Shown here: positions 1-10,252 of the stretch, piece after piece
How positions within the stretch are numbered: position 1 is the stretch's first letter
Layout of the letters: each line of letters opens with the position of its first letter
DNA from: Winogradskyella psychrotolerans
GTDB taxonomy: Bacteria > Bacteroidota > Bacteroidia > Flavobacteriales > Flavobacteriaceae
Length of the DNA: 64,000 nucleotides
NCBI RefSeq assembly: GCF_018860565.1
Contig: NZ_JAHKPS010000007.1
Location: 1 to 64,000, forward strand
Direction of reading: 5' to 3'
Position numbers and translations under genes: made by a program
The notes under the pieces: model-generated
What the model was told of the DNA's origin: nothing
The model's input: only the letters and a program-made list of their open reading frames with translations
The model's database searches: none

Positions 1-2960
1 TTTCAGGTGTGCCAGAAAGACTATCAAATAAATTAACCGTACTTGTAGCGTCACATAAATTAAGTGTTCCGTCATTCCCTGCATTAGGTGCTTGTAAAAT
101 AGAAACAGTAACTGTTGCCGTAGCATCAGGACAAGTAACTGTTCCGCTAGAAACAGTATAGGTATAGGTGTCAGCAGCATCAACCATTGGGTCAAACATT
201 CCTGTTCCACTAGCAAGTGCAGGGGACCAAGTACCACCAATATCAGGCGTACCACCTAAACTGTCAAATAAGTCTACGGCAGTATCTGTACTACAAAGTT
301 CTAAAGTACCATCAGTTCCAGCATCATTTACATCAGATAAAGAAACAGTGACAGTTGCAGAATTAGTTCCACATGAATTGTTTAAAGTATATGTATAAAC
401 ACCTTCAGGATCTGTATTAGGGTCAAATATTCCGGTTCCGCTAGTTAGTGCAGGGGACCAAGTACCACCAGTTTCAGGTGTGCCAGAAAGGCCATCAAAT
501 AAATTAACCGTACTTGTAGCGTCACATAAATTAAGTGTTCCGTTATTTCCAGCATTAGGTGCTTGTAAAACAGTAACCGTTATTGTAGCCGAGTCATCAG
601 GACATAAATTAGTGCTATTGGAAACGGTGTATGTGTATATGTCGGCAGCATCTACCATAGGATCAAACATTCCAGTGCCACTTGCTAAGGCAGGTGTCCA
701 TGTTCCTCCTACATCAGGTGTTCCTCCTAAGCTATCAAATAAATCCACAGGACCATCATTAAAACAAAGTTCTACAATGCTATCATTTCCTGCATTATTA
801 GCATCTGTAACCGAAACTGTAATAGAAGCAGAACTGTTGCCACATGCAGGTGAACTTATAGTGTAGGTGTATATACCTTCAGGATCAGTATTAGGGTCAA
901 AAACTCCAGTTCCACTTGTTAGTGTTGGAGACCATGTACCACCTGATTGTGGTGTGCCAGAAAGATTATTAAATAAATCTACTGAATTTGCTAGGCTACA
1001 TATGTTTAAGGAATTATCCTCTCCAGCGTCTGGAGATATTTCAATTGATACTTCAACAATAGCATCATCGCCAGAACAAGGCCCTGAACTAGGCGTTGTA
1101 TAGGTGTATATGCCTGCAGAGTCAATTAAAGGGTCCAAAATTCCTGTTCCACTATTAAGTGATGGAGTCCAAACTCCTCCAGTATCTGGAGAACCTCCTA
1201 GACTATCAAAAAGATCAATAGTGCCATCATTGGTACAAGCCGTAACAGAACCATCTATACCTGCATTTTGAAAAGGCACAACAGTTATTAAAACTGTAGC
1301 AGTAGCATCTGCGCAAGGGCCTGTTCCAGGGACAGTGTACATATAATCACCTACTGCATCAACCAAAGGATCAAAGATATTTGTTCCACTAGCTAGGGCA
1401 GGAGACCAAGTTCCACCTACATCTGGTGTTCCTCCTAAGTTGTCAAATAAATTAATAGTTCCATCATTGCTACAAATATTTATTGTAGTGTCTATACCAG
1501 CATCTGGTGCTGTTTCTATAGAAACTTCAACTGTAGCAGTGTCATCTGAGCAAGGTCCTGTGCTAGAAGTTGTATATGTATAGGTACCAGCGACATCTAT
1601 TGTTGGGTCAAAAACCCCAGTTCCGCTATTAAGTGTTGGAGTCCAAACGCCTCCAACTTCAGGGCTACCGCCTAAACTATCGAAAAGGTCAACTGTACCT
1701 CCATTACTACAAATGTTTATGGAGCCATCTAAGCCTGCATTTTGAAATGGAGTTATTGAAATTGTTACTGTTGCAGTTGCATCAGCACAAGGATCTGTTC
1801 CTGTAACTGTATATGTGTATGTGCCAATAGGATCAACTAAAGGGTCAAAAAGGCCTGTTCCGCTAGAAAGTGAAGGTGTCCATGTACCTCCAATTTCAGG
1901 AGTACCTTCAAGAGTATCGAACAAGTCAATTATTCCATTGTTACTACAAAGATTTATTGTAGCATTTTCACCGGCATCTGGCTCTTGAATAATTATAACA
2001 TTAACTTCCGCAGTAACATCTGTACATGGCGGTGTACCGGCCAAGGTATAGGTGTAAACACCTGGATTATCTACTGAAGGATCAAAAACACCAGTGTTAC
2101 TAGCTAGTGCAGGCGACCAAGTTCCGCCAACTTGAGGAGTACCTCCAAGACTATCAAATAAATCTACTGTTGCTAAATCATTACTGCAAATTGTGAGTGT
2201 AGCATTGCTACCTGCAATTGGTAATGGAACTACAGATACAGTAATTGTTGCCGATTCGTTTGGACAAGGATCGTTTCCTGTAAAAGAATAGGTATAAATA
2301 CCTGCAGTATCAATTAATGGATCAAAAATGCTTGTTCCGCTATTTAATGCAGGAGTCCAAACTCCGCCGAGGTCAGGAGTGCCACCAAGGCTATCAAATA
2401 AATCTATAGTACCAATATTATCACAAATGTCAATAGTTCCATTTTCACCGGCATTTTTATAGGGTGTTACTGAAACATTCACTGTTGCTGTTGCATCAGC
2501 ACATGGACCTGTTCCACTTACAGTATAGGTGTATAAGCCATCTGAGTCTGTCGCTGGATCAAAAACACCTGTTCCACTTGTTAGTGCAGGCGACCAAGTG
2601 CCTCCAACTTCAGGTGTGCTACCTATTATAGAAAATAAATCAATAGGTGCATCATTACTACATAAATCTATTGTTCCATTTGTACCTGCATTTGGTTCAG
2701 GAGTTATAGAAACTGTAACTGTAGCAGATTCATTAGGGCAGCTATTATTGGAGTTAACAGTATATGTATACTCACCAACAGGATCAACATTAGGGTCGAA
2801 AATACCTGACCCGCTATTTAAAGTTGGTGTCCAAGTACCTCCTGTATCAGGAGAGCCTTGTAATGATGAAAATAAGTCGAATGTAGAATTTAAATCATTA
2901 TCACAAATTTCTAAAATACCATCCTCGCCAGGATCAGGACCTGTAACTAAAATTGTAGTA
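1..2960 (-). repeat. Tandem repeat array of about 237 bp units inside the adhesin
   Basis: Twelve complete units and one cut by the window edge encode the repeated GGTWSP/GGTWTP core. The conserved Trp codon lies at 227, 458, 698, 932, 1169, 1406, 1643, 1880, 2117, 2357, 2594 and 2831, so spacing is 231-240 bp and most often 237 bp (79 residues). All spacings are multiples of three. The units nearest the left edge are most alike, and a two-unit period of about 471 bp is visible there (bases 1-75 nearly match 472-546). Confidence 0.93.
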
Positions 2961-3733
2961 ACAGCTAACCTACCTGCACTTTCACATGGAGGATCTATTG
3001 TTGTTCCATAATATGTTTGTCCATTTAATAATGGAGTATTTAAAGGTAATGGTAAAGCTGAAAATATTGATATGTACCAATTATTGTTGCCACTAGCTAC
3101 TAAATCCCCTACAGTTGGAGTAGAGGTTGGAGAAACACAAAATTCTTGAATCATATCTCCTGTAGGCATGGAAGTAGAGCCAACCTTAACCAAAACTGTT
3201 AGCCTAGATGTTCTACAGCTTCCGTCAGGGCTTGCTTGATCTGCATAATACAATGTATCATCAATTAGTATGGTTGAGTCATCTAAAGGTAAACCTCCAG
3301 AAGGTGTTAAATACCATTGAACATCATTACCAGTGGCGATTAAGCTACTAACAGTAGCCATTGTAGGATCGTCTATACAAACTCCTTGGAAATTATTACC
3401 TACAGGTGGTCCGTATATAGTGATATCTACACGAGCTCTTGATCCACATGAGCCTGTACTATCATCTGCATAATAATCCTCACCATTTATTAGACTTTCA
3501 GTATTTGATAATGGAATGGTTGAGTCAGCGGTTTCGTACCAAACAACACCACCACCATTGTCTATGGCTTGTAAATCTCCGACCAATAGAGATTGAACGT
3601 CACATAAAACTTGTGAACTATTTGTTACTGTTGGACATTGTGCATTAACATAAGTTAATCCAGAGGTAATTGATATTAATAGAAATGTTACATATATATA
3701 ATAACACTTAAGACTTTGCTGCTTGGCTTTCAT
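1..3733 (-). CDS. Giant repeat adhesin, N-terminal part (runs off the left edge)
   Basis: The frame opens at an ATG at 3733 on the minus strand and stays open to base 1, giving about 1244 residues with no stop in the window. It starts with a signal peptide (hydrophobic YIYVTFLLISITSG, cleavage near NAQC). Three Ig_7/CHU-type modules follow, recognisable by WYxT..GGxPL...LYYAD, at about residues 40-260. After these come tandem units of about 79 residues carrying DLFDSLGGTPDVGGTW and a YTYTV core. Such proteins are T9SS-exported surface adhesins in flavobacteria, usually with a C-terminal sorting domain, which here would lie outside the window. Adhesion or gliding is inferred from architecture only; the ligand is unknown. 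Confidence 0.9.
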   Translation of the reverse strand, partial: MKAKQQSLKCYYIYVTFLLISITSGLTYVNAQCPTVTNSSQVLCDVQSLLVGDLQAIDNGGGVVWYETADSTIPLSNTESLINGEDYYADDSTGSCGSRARVDITIYGPPVGNNFQGVCIDDPTMATVSSLIATGNDVQWYLTPSGGLPLDDSTILIDDTLYYADQASPDGSCRTSRLTVLVKVGSTSMPTGDMIQEFCVSPTSTPTVGDLVASGNNNWYISIFSALPLPLNTPLLNGQTYYGTTIDPPCESAGRLAVTTILVTGPDPGEDGILEICDNDLNSTFDLFSSLQGSPDTGGTWTPTLNSGSGIFDPNVDPVGEYTYTVNSNNSCPNESATVTVSITPEPNAGTNGTIDLCSNDAPIDLFSIIGSTPEVGGTWSPALTSGTGVFDPATDSDGLYTYTVSGTGPCADATATVNVSVTPYKNAGENGTIDICDNIGTIDLFDSLGGTPDLGGVWTPALNSGTSIFDPLIDTAGIYTYSFTGNDPCPNESATITVSVVPLPIAGSNATLTICSNDLATVDLFDSLGGTPQVGGTWSPALASNTGVFDPSVDNPGVYTYTLAGTPPCTDVTAEVNVIIIQEPDAGENATINLCSNNGIIDLFDTLEGTPEIGGTWTPSLSSGTGLFDPLVDPIGTYTYTVTGTDPCADATATVTISITPFQNAGLDGSINICSNGGTVDLFDSLGGSPEVGGVWTPTLNSGTGVFDPTIDVAGTYTYTTSSTGPCSDDTATVEVSIETAPDAGIDTTINICSNDGTINLFDNLGGTPDVGGTWSPALASGTNIFDPLVDAVGDYMYTVPGTGPCADATATVLITVVPFQNAGIDGSVTACTNDGTIDLFDSLGGSPDTGGVWTPSLNSGTGILDPLIDSAGIYTYTTPSSGPCSGDDAIVEVSIEISPDAGEDNSLNICSLANSVDLFNNLSGTPQSGGTWSPTLTSGTGVFDPNTDPEGIYTYTISSPACGNSSASITVSVTDANNAGNDSIVELCFNDGPVDLFDSLGGTPDVGGTWTPALASGTGMFDPMVDAADIYTYTVSNSTNLCPDDSATITVTVLQAPNAGNNGTLNLCDATSTVNLFDGLSGTPETGGTWSPALTSGTGIFDPNTDPEGVYTYTLNNSCGTNSATVTVSLSDVNDAGTDGTLELCSTDTAVDLFDSLGGTPDIGGTWSPALASGTGMFDPMVDAADTYTYTVSSGTVTCPDATATVTVSILQAPNAGNDGTLNLCDATSTVNLFDSLSGTPE

Positions 3734-3841
3734 TAAAAAAATTTAGAATAATTACTTTTGTTGAAATCGATGCCATGGATTAAGAACAGCAAGTTCAAAA
3801 TATAATCGTTGTCTTGCTAATTTGTAAGATTAAGGGGGAAA

Positions 3842-3872
3842 CAAATATATGTAAATAGCACCTACTTAACAA
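3842..3872 (-). promoter_or_regulatory. Probable promoter of the adhesin gene
   Basis: Read on the minus strand, TTG at 3872-3870 is followed after 20 bp by TATATTTG at 3849-3842. This matches the Bacteroidetes sigma consensus of a -33 TTG and a -7 TAnnTTTG with normal spacing. It would give a leader of about 100 nt before the ATG at 3733. It is the best-formed promoter I found in the window. Confidence 0.6.
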
Positions 3873-3922
3873 AATTAAAATATAACAGTTTTATAGTTTT
3901 TTTATTTATTTAATCAAATACA

Positions 3923-6049
3923 TTATTCAAGTTCAGTTATGCCTTCATCAGAGAGGTATTGCATTATGCGAATACCACCAGAATTAGAATAGCTATCATC
4001 TGTTGTTTTTTGATAATCGAATTTAAAGTGAGGGTGTTCAGAAACGATAGTACTTACAGTATCTTCAAAAGAAGCACTTTGAGAAAGTCTTAGTAATATA
4101 TCTAGAGTAACATCAAAGCCTAGTTCTGATTCTCTTGATGGCTGTGATCCAAAGACATCCTCGTAATTGCTTCTGAAGTCATTGACACCTTTTTTGTTTC
4201 TAGGATCTGTAACTGTTGGAAATATGAGTTTTAAAACGCGATATCTCATATCGGAAACTTCATTTTGATTAGGCAATAATGAAGATTTAAGCATTACAAT
4301 TTGAATATTGTAGTCAGATAGTTTGCTCATTAATGCTGTTGTAGAGTTAATGAAAACAATAGTTTTTTCACTATCTAGGACTATATAATTGAGTTTGGTT
4401 TTACTTAGTGTGTTTTCTAATGCATTAGATTCAAAAAAACCTGCTTTGTCAACTTTTAAGAATTTAGCATCAGGAATCGTAGTTAAGATTACATCTTTAT
4501 TTCTAGCCTCATCAAGATCACTAACAACAACGACATGAGCATTCTGTTTTGCGAGGTAGTTTAATGTTTTTGTTTTTTGTAAATCTTCAGAAGGAATTGA
4601 CTGATAGACTTTAACACTGTCTTTAGGGCTGATGTTAGATTCTATGTCAATAATAGACATATTTTCATTAGAATTAATACTAGGATAATTTGAAGAATTA
4701 TCTAAAAATGGCACTAACATTGCATTTTTCTTATGTGGACTTTCAATTGTTAATTGAGATTTTGCAATGTTCTTTTTAATTAATGTGACATCAAAATTTA
4801 GATTTAAAGTTTTTGCAGAATCTATAGCGATCTGTGCACCTTGGAAAAAATCTATATATTTTTGAAGATCAGCATTTAGGTTAATCAATTTATCTCTTAG
4901 TTCTGGTGAACTCAATTCTTCACTAGAAAAAGGAGTATAAAAATAAATACCACTTGCAGTTTCTGTAACTAAGTTGTCTAATAAAGCTTCATTTTTATTA
5001 ATAGCTACTGCTTCTGCTGAATTTTGGGGAGCTGTAACTGTTGTATTTTGAGGAGTTGTAATTGTTGCGTTTTGCACAACATTTACAGGCATTTTTATGA
5101 TATCACCAGTGTTTACAGAAGTAAGTAATTTAGGGTTTAAAGTTGTAAAAGCATCAATTGTCATGCCTGCTTTTTTGGCTAAGCCGTAAAGGGTTTCTTT
5201 AGGTTGTATAATGTAGTCTTTATAGCCGTCTTCTGAAATTGTAGCTTCTATTTCTGTAGCAGTGCTTTCGGTATTGTTAGCTATTTCTTCTTGGGTGTTA
5301 GAAACAGTATTGTCAATATTCAGTCTATGGCCAGCCATTAACATATCTATAATATGCGGATTTTTATTTTCAAGTTCTGCAATAGTCATATTAAAACGCT
5401 TTGCTAATTGAAATTTTGTATCTCCTGGTTTTACTAAATATTCGCCATCGATGATGATTTCAGAATTCTTATCAGGAATGATTAACGTTTGTCCTATCTG
5501 TAAAAATTCAGATAAACGACCAGAGTTTGCAGCTTCTAATTGAGCCACACTTATTCCGTTTTCTCTAGCAATTCCCCATAATGTTTCACCCTTAACTACA
5601 ATATGTTCTCCTTCTGCAGCAACACGTTCTTCTTCTTTAATGGATTTATCTAAATTAATGATATGACCAGCTTGAAGCATTCTTACAATATGAGGGTTTT
5701 GCTGTTCTAACATCGCAATACTAACACCAAAACGTCTCGAAAGACCAGATTTTGTATCTCCGCGTTTTACTTCGTAATTGCTAATTTGTGTGTCGTTAAT
5801 AATTGTATTACTTGCTGAAGAAACAGTTGTATTGTTAGAATTAGGGATTTTTAAAGTATTGCCTGCATAAATAACATCTTTAGAACCAGGATTAAGTTCA
5901 AAAATAGCATTGATACTAACTCCATATTTTCTAGAAATCATATAAACACTTTCACCCTTTTGAATAGCATGTTCAATGTGTTTTTCTTGAGCCATTGCAA
6001 ATTCAAAGCTTAAAAATAAAACTAAGATAAGCGTAAAATATCTCCCCAT
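3923..6049 (-). CDS. LysM-repeat envelope protein with PBP1-like C-terminal domain
   Basis: I place the start at the ATG at 6049, not the longer frame from 6139, because the signal peptide MGRYFTLILVLFLSFEFAMA begins there. Five LysM modules (peptidoglycan-binding, each with a GxTLxxIAxxxG-like core) lie at about residues 24-68, 86-130, 145-190, 203-247 and 277-320, joined by Ser/Thr/Asn-rich linkers. Residues about 400-700 resemble a type 1 periplasmic-binding fold. The protein should sit in the periplasm on the cell wall. It is transcribed away from der. The architecture is known in flavobacteria but no function is assigned; a wall-sensing or scaffold role is inference. Confidence 0.85.
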   Translation of the reverse strand: MGRYFTLILVLFLSFEFAMAQEKHIEHAIQKGESVYMISRKYGVSINAIFELNPGSKDVIYAGNTLKIPNSNNTTVSSASNTIINDTQISNYEVKRGDTKSGLSRRFGVSIAMLEQQNPHIVRMLQAGHIINLDKSIKEEERVAAEGEHIVVKGETLWGIARENGISVAQLEAANSGRLSEFLQIGQTLIIPDKNSEIIIDGEYLVKPGDTKFQLAKRFNMTIAELENKNPHIIDMLMAGHRLNIDNTVSNTQEEIANNTESTATEIEATISEDGYKDYIIQPKETLYGLAKKAGMTIDAFTTLNPKLLTSVNTGDIIKMPVNVVQNATITTPQNTTVTAPQNSAEAVAINKNEALLDNLVTETASGIYFYTPFSSEELSSPELRDKLINLNADLQKYIDFFQGAQIAIDSAKTLNLNFDVTLIKKNIAKSQLTIESPHKKNAMLVPFLDNSSNYPSINSNENMSIIDIESNISPKDSVKVYQSIPSEDLQKTKTLNYLAKQNAHVVVVSDLDEARNKDVILTTIPDAKFLKVDKAGFFESNALENTLSKTKLNYIVLDSEKTIVFINSTTALMSKLSDYNIQIVMLKSSLLPNQNEVSDMRYRVLKLIFPTVTDPRNKKGVNDFRSNYEDVFGSQPSRESELGFDVTLDILLRLSQSASFEDTVSTIVSEHPHFKFDYQKTTDDSYSNSGGIRIMQYLSDEGITELE

Positions 6050-6404
6050 TCTTTTTAGAAATTTAATTAGAATATGTCGTAATTGATACAGGTTTTCAAG
6101 TACATTATATTTTGTGTTAAACCAACAATAGGTGTGCAAGAAAAGGGCTGTTTCTTGAAAATTTTTGTTCGTTATTTTTTGTGTGAAAATTACTTCTCAA
6201 CACGCGCAATAAAATTACTAAAAAATTACGTTTAATGTCTTAAATAAATACTTGTTATCAACAGGATGTTAACAATGTTTTTTTGTTTAATTTTTTAGGT
6301 TATTTTTAAGATCAAATAGTTTTAATATTAATGAACGAAAAGTCTATAATCGTAAGTCATAACTAGTAAGTATATAGTATCTTTGTAGCCTTAAATAAAA
6401 ATCA
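6050..6404. other. Intergenic region between the divergent LysM gene and der
   Basis: These 355 bases are AT-rich and hold the unlikely N-terminal extension of the LysM frame (6050-6139). The only recognisable signal is the TATCTTTG box just upstream of der. I saw no convincing minus-strand promoter, RNA gene or repeat. Confidence 0.6.
6378..6385 (+). promoter_or_regulatory. -7 box (TATCTTTG) of der
   Basis: TATCTTTG is an exact match to the Bacteroidetes -7 element TAnnTTTG and ends 19 bp before the der ATG, implying a short leader. No clear TTG lies at the expected -33 position, so the call rests on the -7 box alone. Confidence 0.5.
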
Positions 6405-7709
6405 ATGAGCAATATAGTAGCTGTAGTAGGTCGTCCTAATGTAGGGAAATCGACATTTTTTAACCGTCTAATAAAAAGACGTGAAGCTATTGTTGATGCT
6501 GTTAGTGGTGTCACAAGAGATCGTCATTACGGTAAAACAGATTGGAATGGTAAAGAATTTTCTTTGATTGATACAGGTGGATATGTCGTTGGAAGTGATG
6601 ACGTTTTTGAAGCCGAAATAGATAAGCAAGTAGAATTAGCTATAGAGGAAGCAGACGCCATTATTTTTATGGTTGATGTTGAATCTGGTGTTACTGGTAT
6701 GGATGAAGATGTAGCTCAATTATTAAGAAAAGTTAAGAAACCTGTTTTTTTAGTTGTTAATAAGGTTGATAATAATAAGCGTTTAGAAGATGCTGTTGAA
6801 TTTTATTCACTTGGTTTAGGTGAATATTTTGCTATTGCAAGTATTAATGGCAGTGGAACAGGAGATTTATTAGATGCTGTAGTTGAAGCGTTACCAGAAA
6901 AAGTAGAGGTAGAGGAAGATGAATTGCCGCGCTTTGCTGTGGTTGGAAGACCAAACGCTGGAAAATCGTCATTCATTAATGCATTAATTGGTGAGGAGCG
7001 TTATATTGTTACTGATATTGCAGGGACCACACGAGATTCGATAGATACAAAATACAATCGTTTTGGATTTGAATTTAATTTGGTTGATACGGCAGGTATA
7101 CGTCGTAAATCTAAAGTGAAAGAAGATTTAGAGTTTTATTCTGTTATGCGAAGCGTAAGAGCAATAGAACATTGTGATGTTTGTTTAGTTGTTTTAGATG
7201 CAACGCGTGGATTTGATGGTCAAGTTCAAAATATTTTTTGGTTAGCAGAACGCAATAGAAAAGGTATTGTTATTCTCGTTAATAAATGGGATTTAGTAGA
7301 GAAAAATACTAAAACAGCAAAAGAGTTTGAGCAGCATATTAGAAAAGAAATTGCCCCGTTTACAGATGTGCCAATTGTTTTTATTTCGGTATTAAACAAG
7401 CAACGTATTTTTAAGGCTATTGAAACTGCGGTTGAGGTTTATAAAAATAGAACTAAACGTATTAAAACAAGTGTACTTAACGAAGCGTTGTTGCCTATAA
7501 TAGAGCATCAGCCACCTCCAGCTTACAAAGGTAAGTTTGTTAAAATAAAGTACATTATGCAGTTGCCAACTCCGCAACCTCAATTTGCATTTTTCTGTAA
7601 TTTACCGCAATACGTTAAGGATCCGTATAGACGATTTTTGGAAAATAAATTAAGAGAACAGTTCGATTTTAATGGTGTTCCAGTAAGTGTTTATATGAGA
7701 AAAAAATAA
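6405..7709 (+). CDS. der: Ribosome biogenesis GTPase Der (EngA)
   Basis: Der is a two-GTPase-domain protein needed for 50S ribosomal subunit maturation. Both P-loops are visible: GRPNVGKST near residue 9 and GRPNAGKSS near residue 181. Each domain has its DxxG switch (DTGG, DTAG) and an NKxD specificity motif (NKVD, NKWD). The C-terminal about 80 residues form the KH-like RNA-binding domain. The length of 434 residues is normal. It is preceded by a TATCTTTG promoter box and followed after 17 bp by a surface-protein gene that need not be functionally linked. Confidence 0.98.
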   Translation: MSNIVAVVGRPNVGKSTFFNRLIKRREAIVDAVSGVTRDRHYGKTDWNGKEFSLIDTGGYVVGSDDVFEAEIDKQVELAIEEADAIIFMVDVESGVTGMDEDVAQLLRKVKKPVFLVVNKVDNNKRLEDAVEFYSLGLGEYFAIASINGSGTGDLLDAVVEALPEKVEVEEDELPRFAVVGRPNAGKSSFINALIGEERYIVTDIAGTTRDSIDTKYNRFGFEFNLVDTAGIRRKSKVKEDLEFYSVMRSVRAIEHCDVCLVVLDATRGFDGQVQNIFWLAERNRKGIVILVNKWDLVEKNTKTAKEFEQHIRKEIAPFTDVPIVFISVLNKQRIFKAIETAVEVYKNRTKRIKTSVLNEALLPIIEHQPPPAYKGKFVKIKYIMQLPTPQPQFAFFCNLPQYVKDPYRRFLENKLREQFDFNGVPVSVYMRKK

Positions 7710-7726
7710 TAGCTTTAATTTTTTTT

Positions 7727-10165
7727 ATGAAAAAAATTAAAAGCTTCATTTTGCTCTTATGCTTTTGGATCTGTCATTTCTATGGATTTTCACAAAACCT
7801 TCCTCCTGAAATAATTGTTTCAGGCGGACAGGTATATTGTCCTCAATCACAAGTGCCCATAGTGACTTCTGTCTCTATTACTGATCCCAATCCTGAAGAT
7901 ACAGCATTATCTGAAATTTTTGTACAAATCGCAGAAGGATATCAAAACGGTCAAGATACTTTAGAACTTATGGGAAGCAATCCTAGTATTACATCAAGTT
8001 GGAATGCTACAGAAGGACTTTTAACATTAACCGGACCAGCTACTTTTGATGAGTTTAATAATGCTATTGAAAATGTGGTTTTTCAAACCACTCAAGTTGT
8101 ATTTACTCAAGACCGACAGTTTTCAATCAACTTAGGAGATGCGAATTACTTACCTAGTACAGGGCACTATTATTTTTATGTTGCGGATTCTGGTGTTACT
8201 TGGACGGAAGCAAGAGATGCAGCAGCACAACAAACTTATTATGGATTACAAGGTTATTTGGCCACATTAACATCGCAAGAAGAATCACAATTGGCAGGTG
8301 AGCAAAGTGCAGGAACGGGGTGGATTGGAGGATCTGATGCCGAAACTGAAGGTGTCTGGAAATGGGTAACAGGACCAGAGGCAGGTACCGTATTTTGGGA
8401 AGGTAATGTTAATGGAAGTGCGCCTAATGGTGCCTTTTCGTTTTGGAACACTAATGAACCTAATAATGTGGGTAATGAAGATTATGCTCATATCACAGAT
8501 CCGTCTATTGGTATTTTAGGAGCTTGGAATGATTTAGAAAATACAGGAGACTTAAATGTTAATAGCGCTTATCACCCTCAGGGTTATATTGTCGAATACG
8601 GAGGTTTGCCAAATGAACCAGAAATTAATTTATCAGCAAGCACAACGCTTATAATGCCTAGAGTTTTAGATAATGATATTACAGTTTGTGCTGCCAATAC
8701 TTTTATCTTAATGGCTGAGGCATCAACCACTGGTGTGTTGTGGTTTGAAACTTCAACTTCTACCACTCCAATTCACACAGGATTAAGTTATGATGTTAAT
8801 ATAACAACGACAACAACCTATTGGTTGTTACCTGTTGTAAATGCTTGTCTAACCAATGTAGTAAGATATCCTTTAACGGTAACTATTAGTGAGATACCAA
8901 GTGTTAATAATATGACTATTAGCCAATGTGAAGATGCTATAATGGACGGAATTTCTAATTTTAACCTTAATGAATATCGTGATGTCATAGTTAATGGTAG
9001 TTTAGATAATCTTGAAGTTCATTTTTTTGAAACCATGGCCTTGTCCATTCCAATAAATACTGACGATTATACCAATCTATATAATAATCAGACGGTGTAT
9101 GCTCAAGTTACTAATACCTTAACAGGTTGTGTAGCTATTGCAGAGCTGCTTTTGTCTGTAAATACATATGCCGTAAATAGTGCTGCAATATCAGTTTGCG
9201 ATAATCTAGATGAGACAGGTTTGGTGAGCTTTGATTTATCATTGGCCGAAAGTCAAATTTTGAATACAGAGAGTGCTGATATTACAATTTTAGGTTACTA
9301 CGCAACTCATAACGATGCCTTGCTTCAAGCGAATCAACTAACAACGAACTATACCAATACACAAGCATATAACCAAACGATTTTTGCAAGATTAGAACAA
9401 AATGGTAGTTGTTATAGTATTGCGGAAGTTAACTTAAGTGTAGAGCGTTTGCCAAGTCTTCTTGAAGATGAGACGGTGTTTTATTGTACAAATACATTTC
9501 CGGATACTATTTCACTGACTGCTGGTGTTGTTGGTGATATTCCTAACAATTATTATTACAATTGGTCTACAGGAGAAACAACGATTAACATTGCGATTAA
9601 TGAGCCCGGAAGTTACACTGTAGAAGTTACCAAGCCCTTTGGCTGTTCTAATACTAGAACTATTACGGTTTTACCTTCAAATACTGCAACTTTTGAAATT
9701 ATTGATGTTACCGATTTGTCAGGGAACAATACTATTTCTGTTAGCGTTTCAGGAGATGGGGATTATATGTATGCTTTAGATAGTGAAAATGGCCCATATC
9801 AAGATTCTAATAGTTTTGAAAATGTGGCCTCAGGAATTCATACTGTATATGTTAAAGACCTCAAAGCCAATTGCGGAATTGTATCAACAGATATTTCTGT
9901 TTTAGGATTTCCAAAATTCTTTACACCAAATGGAGATACTGTAAATGATACCTGGCAGATTAAAGGATTCTCTTCAGAATTTGAAATTATGGCTCGCGTA
10001 GATATTTTTAATCGGTATGGGAAACGAGTTGGTACATTAAATAGAAATCAACCAAAATGGGAGGGGACTTATAATGGAAAATTATTACCTACGGATGATT
10101 ATTGGTTTGTGGCAGAGTTTGCAGATGGCAGAATTATTAAAGGTCATTTGACGCTGAAACGGTAA
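7727..10165 (+). CDS. Secreted C-type lectin-domain protein with T9SS type B sorting domain
   Basis: A signal peptide (about residues 1-22, ending FSQ) is followed by an N-terminal cadherin-like stretch. A C-type lectin domain lies at about residues 140-290, with the WIGG core, NEPNN and a WND motif, the residues that bind Ca2+ and sugar in this fold. Next come an Ig_7-like module (about 300-385) and several beta-sandwich repeats with conserved Cys. The last about 85 residues are a CHU_C/type B sorting domain (FPKFFTPNGDTVNDTW, then FNRYGK and GTYNGK), which directs export through T9SS and surface attachment. Carbohydrate binding is inferred from the motifs; the ligand is unknown. Confidence 0.9.
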   Translation: MKKIKSFILLLCFWICHFYGFSQNLPPEIIVSGGQVYCPQSQVPIVTSVSITDPNPEDTALSEIFVQIAEGYQNGQDTLELMGSNPSITSSWNATEGLLTLTGPATFDEFNNAIENVVFQTTQVVFTQDRQFSINLGDANYLPSTGHYYFYVADSGVTWTEARDAAAQQTYYGLQGYLATLTSQEESQLAGEQSAGTGWIGGSDAETEGVWKWVTGPEAGTVFWEGNVNGSAPNGAFSFWNTNEPNNVGNEDYAHITDPSIGILGAWNDLENTGDLNVNSAYHPQGYIVEYGGLPNEPEINLSASTTLIMPRVLDNDITVCAANTFILMAEASTTGVLWFETSTSTTPIHTGLSYDVNITTTTTYWLLPVVNACLTNVVRYPLTVTISEIPSVNNMTISQCEDAIMDGISNFNLNEYRDVIVNGSLDNLEVHFFETMALSIPINTDDYTNLYNNQTVYAQVTNTLTGCVAIAELLLSVNTYAVNSAAISVCDNLDETGLVSFDLSLAESQILNTESADITILGYYATHNDALLQANQLTTNYTNTQAYNQTIFARLEQNGSCYSIAEVNLSVERLPSLLEDETVFYCTNTFPDTISLTAGVVGDIPNNYYYNWSTGETTINIAINEPGSYTVEVTKPFGCSNTRTITVLPSNTATFEIIDVTDLSGNNTISVSVSGDGDYMYALDSENGPYQDSNSFENVASGIHTVYVKDLKANCGIVSTDISVLGFPKFFTPNGDTVNDTWQIKGFSSEFEIMARVDIFNRYGKRVGTLNRNQPKWEGTYNGKLLPTDDYWFVAEFADGRIIKGHLTLKR

Positions 10166-10252
10166 TTTTATCAAAATTTTAAGAAATTTCATACGATTTC
10201 TAACTTTCTTGCGTTTTTAAATCGGCTAACCATCAATCAACCAATCAATCAC

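Noticed and set aside
1..2960. CRISPR-like array
   Set aside because: Units are 231-240 bp, coding and in frame throughout, without short identical repeats or unique spacers.
168..3648. Five plus-strand open frames of 69-160 codons across the adhesin region
   Set aside because: They are antisense shadows of the repeat-encoding minus-strand gene; their repeated composition mirrors the adhesin repeats, and they lack independent start or family features.
6050..6139. 30-residue N-terminal extension of the LysM protein
   Set aside because: The signal peptide begins at the internal Met at 6049, and an extension in front of it would block export.
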